From JAFAHD01 sp035654355 (GTDB lineage Bacteria; Vulcanimicrobiota; Vulcanimicrobiia; Eremiobacterales; Eremiobacteraceae), in NCBI GenBank assembly GCA_035654355.1, contig DASRXC010000168.1, positions 32,009 to 96,008 of the forward strand: a stretch of DNA of 64,000 bases. The letters are read 5' to 3'. Positions within the stretch are counted from its first letter, which is position 1. Each line of letters begins with the position of its first letter. The notes under the pieces are model-generated. The model ran no database searches, was not told the origin of the DNA, and saw only the letters and a list, made by a program, of their open reading frames with translations. Made by a program: the position numbers and the translations under genes. Shown in pieces: positions 9,043-16,510 of this stretch.

Positions 9043-10260
9043 ATGATTCGACGCTCTCTCGTCTCATGCGTGGTGCTGTGCATGATGTTCGTCATCGCAG
9101 GCTGCGCTGGCAGCGGCAGTTACCCGAACGCGGTGACGGTCCCACAACAGAGCACCGCCACAACGAGTCCACAACATGTCAACGCCACGGCGCAAGTCGT
9201 CGCGAACGGCTGCACCTTGACGCCCATCAAGAATCTACAAGTGTCAGCGACGGACCTCGGGACGCTTACGTCTGCCGGAGCGAACGCGTCGTTCACCGCG
9301 TGCACGCAGTCCTTTAGCAACTACACGGTCACGGTAGCACCGGCGGGCATCGTCTCGCTCTCGCCGTCGTCTCCTGTCACGCCCACCGAGCCGCCGAACG
9401 GCACGGCGTACTCCGCGACGATAACCGTGACGGCGCTGGCCAATGGTACCGCCACGATTACGATCACCGACAAGAAAGGCAACGTCAAGACCGTGACGGT
9501 CACGGTGGCGGTGCCGACCGGCATCATCACCTTTAATCCGGCCTCGCCGGAGAATTTTGCAGCGGGGTTCCAAAACGGCATTATCGCTATCAGCGAAGGC
9601 GGCTATAGCGGAGGATTCTCCATCACGGCGTGCTCGGGCACAGGTGGCACCCCCGGCGGTTGTAGCCTTGTACCCGCTCCACAGGACCACTTCAACGGCG
9701 GGATCGTGGATTGTTCGAATGGTTCGTCTGGGAACCAAAACAGGTTGAGCGCCGAAATCCAAACCTCGGCACCGACTACCCTGTTGCTCAATTCGGACCC
9801 GGTAGGTACGGCCGCGGCGATTTCGTGCACCGTCACGGTGTCAGACTCATTTGGGCACCACGCCGACTACACGTTTACAGCCCCCAACACGGTACCGAGC
9901 GGGCAAATCGTAATTAGTCCCTCTTCAGTCAACTTTGGGCCTGGTCAGCAACCCTTCAGTGCGTCAGTAAGCGAAAGCGGCTACTTCGGGGGCTTCTCCA
10001 TCCAGAGTTGTAACCCCGTCAGTTTGTCGGGTAGTTGCGCGGTATCTGGTGGGGTAGGGGTAGCGACTTGCACCGGCGGTTCCGCCCCGAACCTGAATGT
10101 CATGAACGCAGTCTTGACGGTCGCTATGAACACCACTACCTTGAACGTTCAGTCCCTGCCACAGGGAACCGGCTTGCCGACAGTGACGTGTGTCCTCCAA
10201 GTACAAGACACGCTCGGGAACCTAAGCAGTCCCTTCACGTTCACCGCCCCAGCACAGTAA
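9043..10260 (+). CDS. Lipoprotein with tandem Ig-like repeats
   Basis: Exported lipoprotein of about 405 residues with the lipobox VIAGC near residue 20. AGGAGG sits just upstream; the second of two adjacent ATG codons (9043, spacing 4) fits better than the first (9040). After an Ig-like first domain (LSPSSPVTPTEPPNG, then ITVTALANGTATITITDKKG), two homologous units follow: one starts ITFNPASPENFAAGFQNG and carries SEGGYSGGFSITAC, the other starts IVISPSSVNFGPGQQPF and carries SESGYFGGFSIQSC. Each is about 115 residues and ends D(S/T)xG...YTFTAP or PFTFTAP. The conserved Cys pairs suggest disulfides. Surface or cell-wall binding is plausible. A strong terminator follows. It lies in an accessory block. 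Confidence 0.75.
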   Translation: MIRRSLVSCVVLCMMFVIAGCAGSGSYPNAVTVPQQSTATTSPQHVNATAQVVANGCTLTPIKNLQVSATDLGTLTSAGANASFTACTQSFSNYTVTVAPAGIVSLSPSSPVTPTEPPNGTAYSATITVTALANGTATITITDKKGNVKTVTVTVAVPTGIITFNPASPENFAAGFQNGIIAISEGGYSGGFSITACSGTGGTPGGCSLVPAPQDHFNGGIVDCSNGSSGNQNRLSAEIQTSAPTTLLLNSDPVGTAAAISCTVTVSDSFGHHADYTFTAPNTVPSGQIVISPSSVNFGPGQQPFSASVSESGYFGGFSIQSCNPVSLSGSCAVSGGVGVATCTGGSAPNLNVMNAVLTVAMNTTTLNVQSLPQGTGLPTVTCVLQVQDTLGNLSSPFTFTAPAQ

Positions 10261-10312
10261 GTACAACACAACCCAGACTACGTGCAAGCGCGTCAGCGCA
10301 GACGCGTCGCGC

Positions 10313-10360
10313 AACGCGGAGTGAGAGGGATGCAAATCCGCACTCCGCGTTTTGCTTTCT
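10313..10360 (+). terminator. Rho-independent terminator of the repeat lipoprotein
   Basis: AACGCGGAGTG (10313-10323) pairs perfectly with CACTCCGCGTT (10341-10351) and is followed by TTTGCTTTCTT. It lies 52 bases after the lipoprotein stop codon. Confidence 0.85.
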
Positions 10361-10376
10361 TGCAAACGCCACGTGT

Positions 10377-10559
10377 GGGATTTGGCTCCTGCGACGTGGT
10401 GGCGATGCGTTCGCGCTCCAAGCACTGCTCGGGCACTCGTCGCTCGCGATGACGAAGCGCTGTGTTGCGATGCGTGCAAATGATGTGGCTATACTGGTCC
10501 AGCCCTCGACCAAGTACTTAAGGCATTTTACCTCGAGCGCTCGGGCACACCTCCGATAA
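10377..10559 (+). pseudogene. C-terminal remnant of a tyrosine recombinase/integrase
   Basis: In the frame ending at the TAA of 10557-10559 the residues LLRRGGDAFALQALLGHSSL are followed by AMTKRCVAMRANDVA. This matches the last helices of phage-type integrases, where LLGHSS and TxxYV hold the second catalytic His and the nucleophilic Tyr. Here the Tyr position is Cys (TGT at 10461-10463). The box with the catalytic HxxR upstream is missing and the frame directly enters the lipoprotein terminator, so the gene is both truncated and inactivated. It marks an old integration event in the block between tRNA genes. Confidence 0.75.
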
Positions 10560-10566
10560 CGACGAG

Positions 10567-10914
10567 CTATCCAGTAGGTAATGTTTTGACCTCGCTGGAC
10601 TGTCTCTCGTGTTTGGGAACATAGCAAGTGAGTATCATCGCCACGATCCAGCCCACGAAAGGTACGAAGTTCAAAGCCAGAATCCACCACTTGCGTGGGC
10701 GCTTCCATGCGAAGCCGATGTACGATGGCAAGAATGCGAGGCTCACAAGGCCAGCCAGCATCCCAGCATTGAAGGAAGTCGAGCGAGCGTCACCCATGTC
10801 GTTTGCGAAGCCATAAACAAAATCGGGCGATATCGCTCCAACGAGATTCCAAATGACAAAATTAGCCAGAATCCACGCACCTACTCGAAGTATTGCTGTC
10901 AAGAACGAATGCAT
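10567..10914 (-). CDS. Small membrane protein, superinfection-immunity-like
   Basis: Protein of 115 residues with three likely membrane helices (about 8-28, 48-66 and 77-100). The C-terminal RKWWILALNFVPFVGWIVAMI resembles the LNxxxGWxxxGW helix of T4 superinfection-immunity (Imm) type proteins, though the match is partial and made by eye. ATG at 10914 is preceded by AAGGAAAG. It stands alone between the integrase remnant and a truncated protease fragment, so it may be cargo of the same lost mobile element. If not Imm-like, it is simply an unknown inner-membrane protein. Confidence 0.55.
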   Translation of the reverse strand: MHSFLTAILRVGAWILANFVIWNLVGAISPDFVYGFANDMGDARSTSFNAGMLAGLVSLAFLPSYIGFAWKRPRKWWILALNFVPFVGWIVAMILTCYVPKHERQSSEVKTLPTG

Positions 10915-10981
10915 GATACTTTCCTTCGCTGCGCCGTTGACTTCTGTTAAGAATTCGAATAGTCGCGCATTACTAGTCTAG

Positions 10982-11116
10982 CACCGCGACGGCCGCCGCG
11001 TATTCGGTAGAATTACGTACTACGAGATGCTCCGGCGCTTCAACATGACGTTCGACTATCGTAATAACAAAGTCTATCTCGACTTGAGTAAGTACGGCAG
11101 CTCAACCAAGTTCTAG
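10982..11116 (+). pseudogene. C-terminal fragment of a retropepsin-like protease gene
   Basis: A 44-codon stretch runs from directly after a TAG (10979-10981) to TAG at 11114-11116. Its translation includes GRITYYEMLRRFNMTFDYRN, then NKVYLDL, which is the usual C-terminal strand pair of bacterial aspartyl proteases (LGxxxLRRFNVTFDY...vyL). No start codon and no N-terminal lobe are present. I read it as the 3' stub of a gene cut by the rearrangement that created the block between 8.5 and 11.2 kb. Confidence 0.6.
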
Positions 11117-11184
11117 GCTAAGAGGCTTGCATCATCAGCAAAAATGCGCACCGCGCGGATGCGTTGCAGCCGCGCGGTCGTAGA

Positions 11185-11260
11185 TGGTACCCCCAAGGGA
11201 ATTCGAATCCCTGTCGCCGCCTTGAAAGGGCGGTGTCCTAGGCCTCTAGACGATGGGGGC
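11185..11260 (-). tRNA. tRNA-Glu (anticodon TTC), CCA encoded
   Basis: The minus strand gives GCCCCCATCGTCTAGAGG at the 5' end, an anticodon stem CGCCC/GGCGG around TTTCAAG, the T arm GACAGGGATTCGAATTCCC and a 3' end GGGGGTACCA with the CCA encoded. The anticodon TTC reads Glu codons. It lies 21 bases downstream of tRNA-Ile2 and is probably transcribed with it. Confidence 0.95.
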
Positions 11261-11281
11261 GCGAGCCATCGATGTCATGCG

Positions 11282-11354
11282 TGGGCCCGGCAGGACTTGA
11301 ACCTGCGACCAACCGGTTATGAGCCGGCCGCTCTAACCACTGAGCTACAGGCCC
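11282..11354 (-). tRNA. tRNA with anticodon CAT, probably tRNA-Ile2
   Basis: The acceptor GGGCCTG pairs with CGGGCCC, and the loop CTCATAA carries CAT. D arm AGCTCAGTGGTTAGAGC and the TTGGTCGC...GGTTCAAGTCC segment are much closer to the bacterial Ile2 isoacceptor (CAT modified to lysidine, reading AUA) than to elongator Met tRNA. A tRNA-Met assignment cannot be fully excluded without identity-element scoring. Confidence 0.85.
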
Positions 11355-11376
11355 CGGCCGCCCGCCGCACCCTCAT

Positions 11377-11406
11377 AGTATATAGAAGCGCGTCGCGGCG
11401 AGTCAA
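11377..11406 (-). promoter_or_regulatory. Sigma-70-like promoter for the tRNA-Ile2/tRNA-Glu pair
   Basis: On the minus strand TTGACT (11406-11401) is separated by 18 bases from TATACT (11382-11377), with the first tRNA base 22 bases further on at 11354. The -35 box contains the TGA stop codon of eno (11405-11403), so the promoter starts inside the end of that gene. Confidence 0.7.
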
Positions 11407-12698
11407 GGCGCGAAGGCCGAGCGCCCAGGATAGACCGCGGCTTCTCCAAGCATCGCTTCGATCGCCATAAGCCGGTTGTATTTTTCGACGCGGTCGCTGC
11501 GCGACATCGAACCCGTTTTGATCTGTCCGGCGTTGAGCGCGACGCTGATATCGGCGATCGTCGTGTCGCCGGTCTCGCCCGAACGATGCGAGATGACCGT
11601 ACCGTATTGTGCACGCTGCGCGGTCTGCACGCACTTGATCGTTTCGGTCAACGATCCGATCTGATTGACCTTCACGAGAATCGCGTTGGCAACATGTTCC
11701 TTGATGCCGCGCTTGAGGAACTTCACGTTCGTGACGAAGAGATCGTCGCCCACCAGCTGCACGCGATCGCCCAATGCCTCGGTCAGCTCGCGCCAGCCGT
11801 GCCAGTCATCCTCGCCGAGCCCGTCTTCGATTGACACGATTGGGAAGCTCTTGCACAGCCGCTCGTAAAGCGCGATCATCTTGGCGACCGAAAGCGGCTT
11901 TGCGCCGATTTCTGCGCGATACCCACCCTCTTCTTTGAATTCGCTCGCGGCCGGATCGAGCGCGATGAAGATGTCCTTTCCCGGTTTGTATCCGGCGGCG
12001 ACGATCGCGTCGACTATTAGGCCGAGTGCTTCATCGATGTGATGCAGCGGCGGTGCATAACCGCCTTCGTCGCCGACGAGTGTTTGAAGTTTCTTCTTGC
12101 GCAACAAACCGCCGAGCGCGTGGAACACTTCCGACCCATAGCGCACCGCTTCGGTCAGCGACGGCGCGCCGGCCGGCACGATCATGCACTCTTGGAATTG
12201 CAGCGCGCCCTCGGCATGCTTGCCGCCGTTGATGACATTCATCATCGGCACCGGCATCGTCATGCCTTGGACGCCGCCGAGATAACGATACAGCGGCTGC
12301 TCGAGAGATGCAGCGGCGGCGTGCGCGCACGCTAGCGAGACGCCGAGAATCGCGTTCGCACCGAGCTTGCTCTTGTTCGGCGTGCCATCGAGCGCGATCA
12401 TGGCTTCGTCGATGGCGACCTGGTCAAGCACACTCATGCCGCGCAACCGTGCGGCAATCGCTTGATTGACGTTGTTGACGGCTTTGAGAACGCCCTTGCC
12501 CCCGTAGCGCTTCTTGTCGCCATCGCGCAACTCGACGGCTTCGTGGCTTCCGGTGGACGCGCCCGAAGGAACTGACGCCTCGCCAACGGCGCCGTAACTG
12601 GTGGCCACCGCTACCGATACCGTCGGGTTGCCGCGCGAATCGAGAATCTCGCGGGCACGGATGTCCTCAATCAGGGGAGCGCTAAAGTTCGCGCTCAC
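11403..12698 (-). CDS. eno: Enolase
   Basis: Glycolytic enzyme of 431 residues that interconverts 2-phosphoglycerate and phosphoenolpyruvate in the cytoplasm. The N-terminal IRAREILDSRGNPTVSV and GxSGAS-type loop (VPSGASTGSHEAVELRD) are diagnostic. The Mg ligand region SIEDGLGEDDW and the C-terminal signature ILVKVNQIGSLTET, with ISHRSGETGD after it, are intact. Full family length. The start is GTG, overlapping the ndk stop by 4 bases (GTGA), so the two genes are translationally coupled. Its stop codon lies inside the promoter of the following tRNA genes. Confidence 0.98.
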   Translation of the reverse strand: MSANFSAPLIEDIRAREILDSRGNPTVSVAVATSYGAVGEASVPSGASTGSHEAVELRDGDKKRYGGKGVLKAVNNVNQAIAARLRGMSVLDQVAIDEAMIALDGTPNKSKLGANAILGVSLACAHAAAASLEQPLYRYLGGVQGMTMPVPMMNVINGGKHAEGALQFQECMIVPAGAPSLTEAVRYGSEVFHALGGLLRKKKLQTLVGDEGGYAPPLHHIDEALGLIVDAIVAAGYKPGKDIFIALDPAASEFKEEGGYRAEIGAKPLSVAKMIALYERLCKSFPIVSIEDGLGEDDWHGWRELTEALGDRVQLVGDDLFVTNVKFLKRGIKEHVANAILVKVNQIGSLTETIKCVQTAQRAQYGTVISHRSGETGDTTIADISVALNAGQIKTGSMSRSDRVEKYNRLMAIEAMLGEAAVYPGRSAFAP

Positions 12699-13147
12699 TC
12701 AACCACCCAACGGGTCACCGAACGATTGTACCGGTGCAGCTCGCTCGCGCGGAAGAACAATTTGATCTCACGCTTAGCGGCACTCGCACTGTCCGAGCCG
12801 TGCACGAGATTGCGCCCGACGGTAGCGCCGAAGTCGCCGCGGATGGATCCGGGCGTCGCAGCGAGCGGATCGGTCGCGCCGATGGTCGTGCGGCACATCT
12901 CGATCGCCTTCGGACCTTCGACCACCATCGCGACGATTGGACAGCTGGTGATGTACTCGGTAAGGCTTTTGAAGAACGGCTTTCCGATGTGTTCGCGGTA
13001 ATGCGCGCGCGCCAGCGCGTTCGATACGCTCAGCATTTTCATCGCGATGATCTGCAACCCGCGCCGCTCGAAGCGGGTGATGATCTCGCCGGTGAGGCTG
13101 CGCTGCACGCCATCGGGCTTAACGAGTATTAAAGTGCGTTCGACCAA
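12695..13147 (-). CDS. ndk: Nucleoside diphosphate kinase
   Basis: Enzyme of 150 residues that transfers the gamma phosphate between nucleoside triphosphates and diphosphates. RTLILVKPDGVQRSLTGEII at the N terminus and the active-site motif GRNLVHGSDS with phospho-accepting His116 are complete. The length is about 10 residues above the usual 140, through a slightly longer C terminus. It is the first gene of an ndk-eno pair and lies divergent from birA, 75 bases away. Confidence 0.97.
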   Translation of the reverse strand: MVERTLILVKPDGVQRSLTGEIITRFERRGLQIIAMKMLSVSNALARAHYREHIGKPFFKSLTEYITSCPIVAMVVEGPKAIEMCRTTIGATDPLAATPGSIRGDFGATVGRNLVHGSDSASAAKREIKLFFRASELHRYNRSVTRWVVE

Positions 13148-13222
13148 TGCTCGAGCTCCGTTTCTTGCGCTTACATCCGCTCCGGCCGGGGGTTTGTCCT
13201 CGCGTATGCGAACGGTCGGGCA

Positions 13223-14029
13223 ATGCCGGACGATACCAACACGGCAACACCGCTCGTCGACGAAGCCGCCTTACGTAAGGGTGCCGCCGAGTTGACGTAT
13301 TTCCGAAGCGTACGCTGCGTTGGATCGGTTGAGTCGACCAACGCGTTGGCGCTCTCGATGCTTGAAGATGCCTCAGCGCCGGGTCTCACGATCATCGCGG
13401 AAGAGCAGACTTCGGGGCGCGGCCGAGCGGGGCGCGCGTGGGAGTCACCCGCCGGCGCGGGCCTGCTCATGTCGACCATCATGCCGATCGAGATACCCCA
13501 GGATGCGTTACCGGCGCTCGGCTTTTGGGCTAGCCTTTGCGCGGCAGAGGCGATCATCGATGCGTGCAGCGTGTGGCCGACGTTGAAATGGCCGAACGAT
13601 TTGATGCTCGGCGCGCTCAAAATTGCGGGAGTACTCATCGAGGGCCGAACGCTCGGCACGTTCACGCGCGCAGTGATCGGCATCGGCATCAACGCCAATC
13701 GTCCAAGCGACGTGTCCGGCGACCTCGCTGGCATCGCGGCATGGCTCTCGGATGCATCCGGCACACCTGTCGAAAGAACCGAGCTCGCGCTCGCGATCTT
13801 GCGCGCGTACGACCACCGCTACGATGCGCTGATCGCGCGGCCGGTCGACGTGATCCGTGAATGGTCGCGGCGATCCGCGATCGCGGGCCGCCCGCTGCGC
13901 GTGACAGATGCGCGAGGCGAGTTGATGCACGAAGGCACTGCGCGCGGACTGTCCGACGACGGCGCCCTGTTATTGGAAACGAAAGACGGACCGGTGTCGG
14001 TCCGTCTTGGTGATGTCTCGGCGTTGTGA
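13223..14029 (+). CDS. birA: Biotin--[acetyl-CoA-carboxylase] ligase, no DNA-binding domain
   Basis: Enzyme of 268 residues that activates biotin to biotinyl-AMP and attaches it to the carboxyl carrier protein. Visible are ESTNALAL, the ATP/biotin loop TSGRGRAGRAW (about 63-73), the LKWPNDL motif and KIAGVLIEG. The N terminus lacks the helix-turn-helix of the bifunctional E. coli repressor, so it is a monofunctional class I ligase. A C-terminal SH3-like domain follows (about 220-268). The last 16 or so codons contain an inverted repeat that acts as terminator for the convergent propeller gene. Confidence 0.93.
   Translation: MPDDTNTATPLVDEAALRKGAAELTYFRSVRCVGSVESTNALALSMLEDASAPGLTIIAEEQTSGRGRAGRAWESPAGAGLLMSTIMPIEIPQDALPALGFWASLCAAEAIIDACSVWPTLKWPNDLMLGALKIAGVLIEGRTLGTFTRAVIGIGINANRPSDVSGDLAGIAAWLSDASGTPVERTELALAILRAYDHRYDALIARPVDVIREWSRRSAIAGRPLRVTDARGELMHEGTARGLSDDGALLLETKDGPVSVRLGDVSAL
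13974..14008 (-). terminator. Terminator inside the 3' end of birA
   Basis: On the minus strand AAGACGGACC pairs with GGTCCGTCTT (ten base pairs, six-base loop) and is followed by TTCGTTTCC. It begins 27 bases past the stop of the convergent lipoprotein gene and lies wholly within birA codons. A closely related hairpin sits after the second propeller gene at 15220-15254. Confidence 0.65.
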
Positions 14030-14034
14030 CGAGT

Positions 14035-14940
14035 CTATGGCCCGAATCGGATACCGTTTGCAGCGATCGTTGGAATATCGAATGCCGATGTGCTGGAGGA
14101 CGAAAGCGGCGCCAAGAACACCTGGACATCTGTGATATCCGAAACGTAGAGATTCCCGGTCGCGTCAAGCGCCGGATACTCTGGGTTCGAAAGCGTGCCA
14201 GATATCGTGATGGCTGGTGTGCTCGTATTGGTGAATGGAGGCGTGAACTCTTGGACGTTACTCGTCGACACATTGCATACCCAAAGATTGCCTGCCCCAT
14301 CGAATCCGATACCCCAGGCACCAGCTACTGGAATCGTAACCGCCGGTGCGCTGGAGCTTGAGAACGGAGCGTTGTAGACAGCGACATAGCCATGCGTCTG
14401 GTCAGCCACATAGAGGCTGCCGCCGTGGATCTTCAAACCGATCGGCTGACTCAGTCCTGTTGCAATCGTAAAGGCCGCCGTGCTTGTGCCGCTGAGCGGG
14501 GCGTTGTAGACGGTGACGTTCCCGGCGTTTCGATTTGCGACGTAAAGATTTCCGAGTATGTCAAGGTCGATTCCCTCAGGTCCGGACCCGGTTGTGATTG
14601 AAAACGTGGACGTGCTCGCGTTTGTGAAGGGCGGCGTAAACACGTCGACCATGTCCTGACCGAAGTTGCCCACATAGAGCCGACCCTTCCGGTCGAACGC
14701 GACATCGTCCACGTCCGTCGAGGTACCATCTTTGAATGCGACGGCGGGGACGGACGAGGCCGAGAAGGGCGGGGCAAATATTTGAACTACACCGCTGCCG
14801 CCATCATTCGCTACGTATAAACGCGTCATCGGAAACGGCGTCGGCCCGGGAGCACCTCCCGTTGAGCCTGCGGAGCATGCTGCGAGGATTGGGAGCGCGA
14901 GCGCGACGAGGGCGAGTGTGCCTATGTGTATCTTTCTCAT
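14035..14940 (-). CDS. Six-repeat propeller lipoprotein, copy 1
   Basis: Exported lipoprotein of 301 residues with the lipobox ILAAC near residue 22 and a short Gly/Pro linker. Six repeats of about 42 residues follow, each made of an NLYVAN-type strand, a V.V(F/Y) strand and a PPF(S/T)xxSTxAFxI strand, which together fit a six-bladed NHL/SMP-30-like beta propeller. AGGAGA lies 8 bases before the ATG. No catalytic residues stand out; binding or scaffolding at the cell surface is the most I would infer. It is about half identical by eye to the neighbouring 15311-16219 gene. Confidence 0.8.
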   Translation of the reverse strand: MRKIHIGTLALVALALPILAACSAGSTGGAPGPTPFPMTRLYVANDGGSGVVQIFAPPFSASSVPAVAFKDGTSTDVDDVAFDRKGRLYVGNFGQDMVDVFTPPFTNASTSTFSITTGSGPEGIDLDILGNLYVANRNAGNVTVYNAPLSGTSTAAFTIATGLSQPIGLKIHGGSLYVADQTHGYVAVYNAPFSSSSAPAVTIPVAGAWGIGFDGAGNLWVCNVSTSNVQEFTPPFTNTSTPAITISGTLSNPEYPALDATGNLYVSDITDVQVFLAPLSSSSTSAFDIPTIAANGIRFGP

Positions 14941-15310
14941 ATGGAAAGTCTCCTATAGCCATACGCGCGAACTAGCGGAGCGCCGAAGCGCCCGAAGTTC
15001 CAGCCTGGATGCAATGAACGGGGAAAGAATGCCTTTCAAACCCTTTGGCCCGACCGGTTCAAGAAGCCGGGCGAACGGATCCAAACCATCCTGTGGGATT
15101 CGAGCGGCTTAATGTTTTGGCAAACTCGAAACGTCTCGGTGATGCGACCTTGACCGGCTGTGGTTCTCGGGTTGCGCGAGGTTAGAAGACGGCAACCCGC
15201 GGATAGCGGCCGCAACTTCGCGAAACGAAAGACGGACCATTGCTGATCCGTCTTAGAGGAGCACCGGTTGTCGGCGGCGACGCGCATGCAGCAACGCCGA
15301 TGGCGTGACG
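14941..15310. other. Intergenic spacer between the two propeller genes
   Basis: 370 bases without a credible gene. The left 25 bases hold the AGGAGA ribosome site of copy 1 on the minus strand, and 15220-15254 holds the terminator of copy 2. The rest shows only short open frames in both strands with no recognisable product. A promoter for copy 1 is expected here but I cannot point to convincing boxes. Confidence 0.5.
15220..15254 (-). terminator. Terminator of propeller copy 2
   Basis: On the minus strand AAGACGGA pairs with TCCGTCTT and is followed by TCGTTTCG, 57 bases after the stop of the 15311-16219 gene. The 17-base segment GAAACGAAAGACGGACC is the same as in the hairpin within birA (13976-13992). 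Confidence 0.65.
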
Positions 15311-16219
15311 TTACGGTCCGAATCGTATACCATTAGAGGCCGGCGTTGTAAATGCGAACGCGGGCGTGCTGCTAGCCGAAAGCGGCGCCATATAGACGGT
15401 GATCGTAAGCTCGGTCGAAATGTAGAGGTTCCCCGAACCGTCGAGCGCCGGATACAGCGCATCTGCCGTACCGGTAGGTATCGTGAGTGTAGGCGTGCTG
15501 CTGCTGCTGAATGGCGGCGTGAACTCTTGAACGTTTGAACTCGAGCCCAGGCGATCCACAGCCCACAGGTGCCCAGTCGAGTCGAAGGCGATTCCCCAGA
15601 CATTCGCGACCGGGAAACTGAACGCCGGGGTGCTTGTGTTCGTAAAGGGCGGGGTGAAGACTCGCACGTTGCCGCCCGCTGCGGCGTAGAGGTTTCCGGC
15701 GCTATCGAGCTTGACACCACGTATGGACCCGCCGCCGCCGCTGAACGTCGCGACCGCCGTGCTCGCGGCGCTTAGCGGTGCGTCATAAATCGTGATCTGC
15801 GAGCTGCCCTCATTGCCGACGTAGAGGTTCCCAGCTGTATCGACATCTATGCCCTCGGGCGCGCTGACGCCGTTTGTGATCGAGAACGACGATGTGCTTG
15901 CGTTCGTGAACGGCGGCGCGAAAACATCAACCGCGCTGGTTCCGAAACTGCCGACGTACAAGCGGCCTCTCCGGTCGAATGCTACGTCGTCGACGTCAGA
16001 CGACGCCCCATCTTTGAAGGCTACCGCTGGCGTCGAGCTCGCGGAAAATGGCGGTGCAAATATCTGTACCATGCCGGAGCCGCCATCGTTCGCCACGTAA
16101 AGTCTCGTCATCGGGAACGGCGTCGGCGGCGGCGGCGACGTCGATGAAGAACTGCAGCCCACGATCACAGGCAACGCGGCCAGTGCGATACCCAAAAACG
16201 CCCTACGAAACTGAATCAT
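15311..16219 (-). CDS. Six-repeat propeller lipoprotein, copy 2
   Basis: Exported lipoprotein of 302 residues, paralogous to the 14035-14940 protein. ATG at 16219 follows GAGAGG at good spacing; an in-frame start at 16315 would add a non-signal-like leader and is not used. The signal peptide ends VIVGC (about 17-21), then a Ser/Pro linker and six repeats with strands such as RLYVANDGG, VDVFAPPFTNASTSSFSI and VYMAPLSASSTPAFAF. The first 70 mature residues are nearly the same as in copy 1, while the later repeats diverge. Function unknown; a six-bladed propeller at the cell surface is inferred. Confidence 0.8.
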   Translation of the reverse strand: MIQFRRAFLGIALAALPVIVGCSSSSTSPPPPTPFPMTRLYVANDGGSGMVQIFAPPFSASSTPAVAFKDGASSDVDDVAFDRRGRLYVGSFGTSAVDVFAPPFTNASTSSFSITNGVSAPEGIDVDTAGNLYVGNEGSSQITIYDAPLSAASTAVATFSGGGGSIRGVKLDSAGNLYAAAGGNVRVFTPPFTNTSTPAFSFPVANVWGIAFDSTGHLWAVDRLGSSSNVQEFTPPFSSSSTPTLTIPTGTADALYPALDGSGNLYISTELTITVYMAPLSASSTPAFAFTTPASNGIRFGP

Positions 16220-16510
16220 ATGGCCTCTCTCAAACCGTTGCGGGGGGCTCCCAAAAGGACGAAAACAACACCCCCGAGCTTCAGGTTCGGCCGCGCTTCC
16301 GCGGCGGAAGCCCAAAGGCCTGGGATTAGGTCGCCGATTTTAAAGCGCGACACTCCCGAACCGCCCACAACTTGCGTCCGTCGGGAAATTGCATTCTCAC
16401 TGGACTTGTCGCAGGTGCTTCGTGCTCTTTGCTATTTAAAAACGGAAGGCAAACCGATGTGGGCCAATGTTTTAGTTGGCGCGACGTTTCCATTCGCGTT
16501 GTTCTGCAAA

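Noticed and set aside
9043..10260. Tandem repeats as a CRISPR or phage tail gene
   Set aside because: The repeats are protein-level units of about 115 residues with divergent DNA; a lipoprotein signal explains the gene better.
11282..11354. Elongator tRNA-Met
   Set aside because: Anticodon CAT fits, but the D arm and variable/T region match Ile2 more closely; kept only as an alternative.
16220..16510. Short plus-strand ORFs between the propeller gene and lipA
   Set aside because: No conserved pattern; the stretch is more likely the promoter region of the propeller gene.
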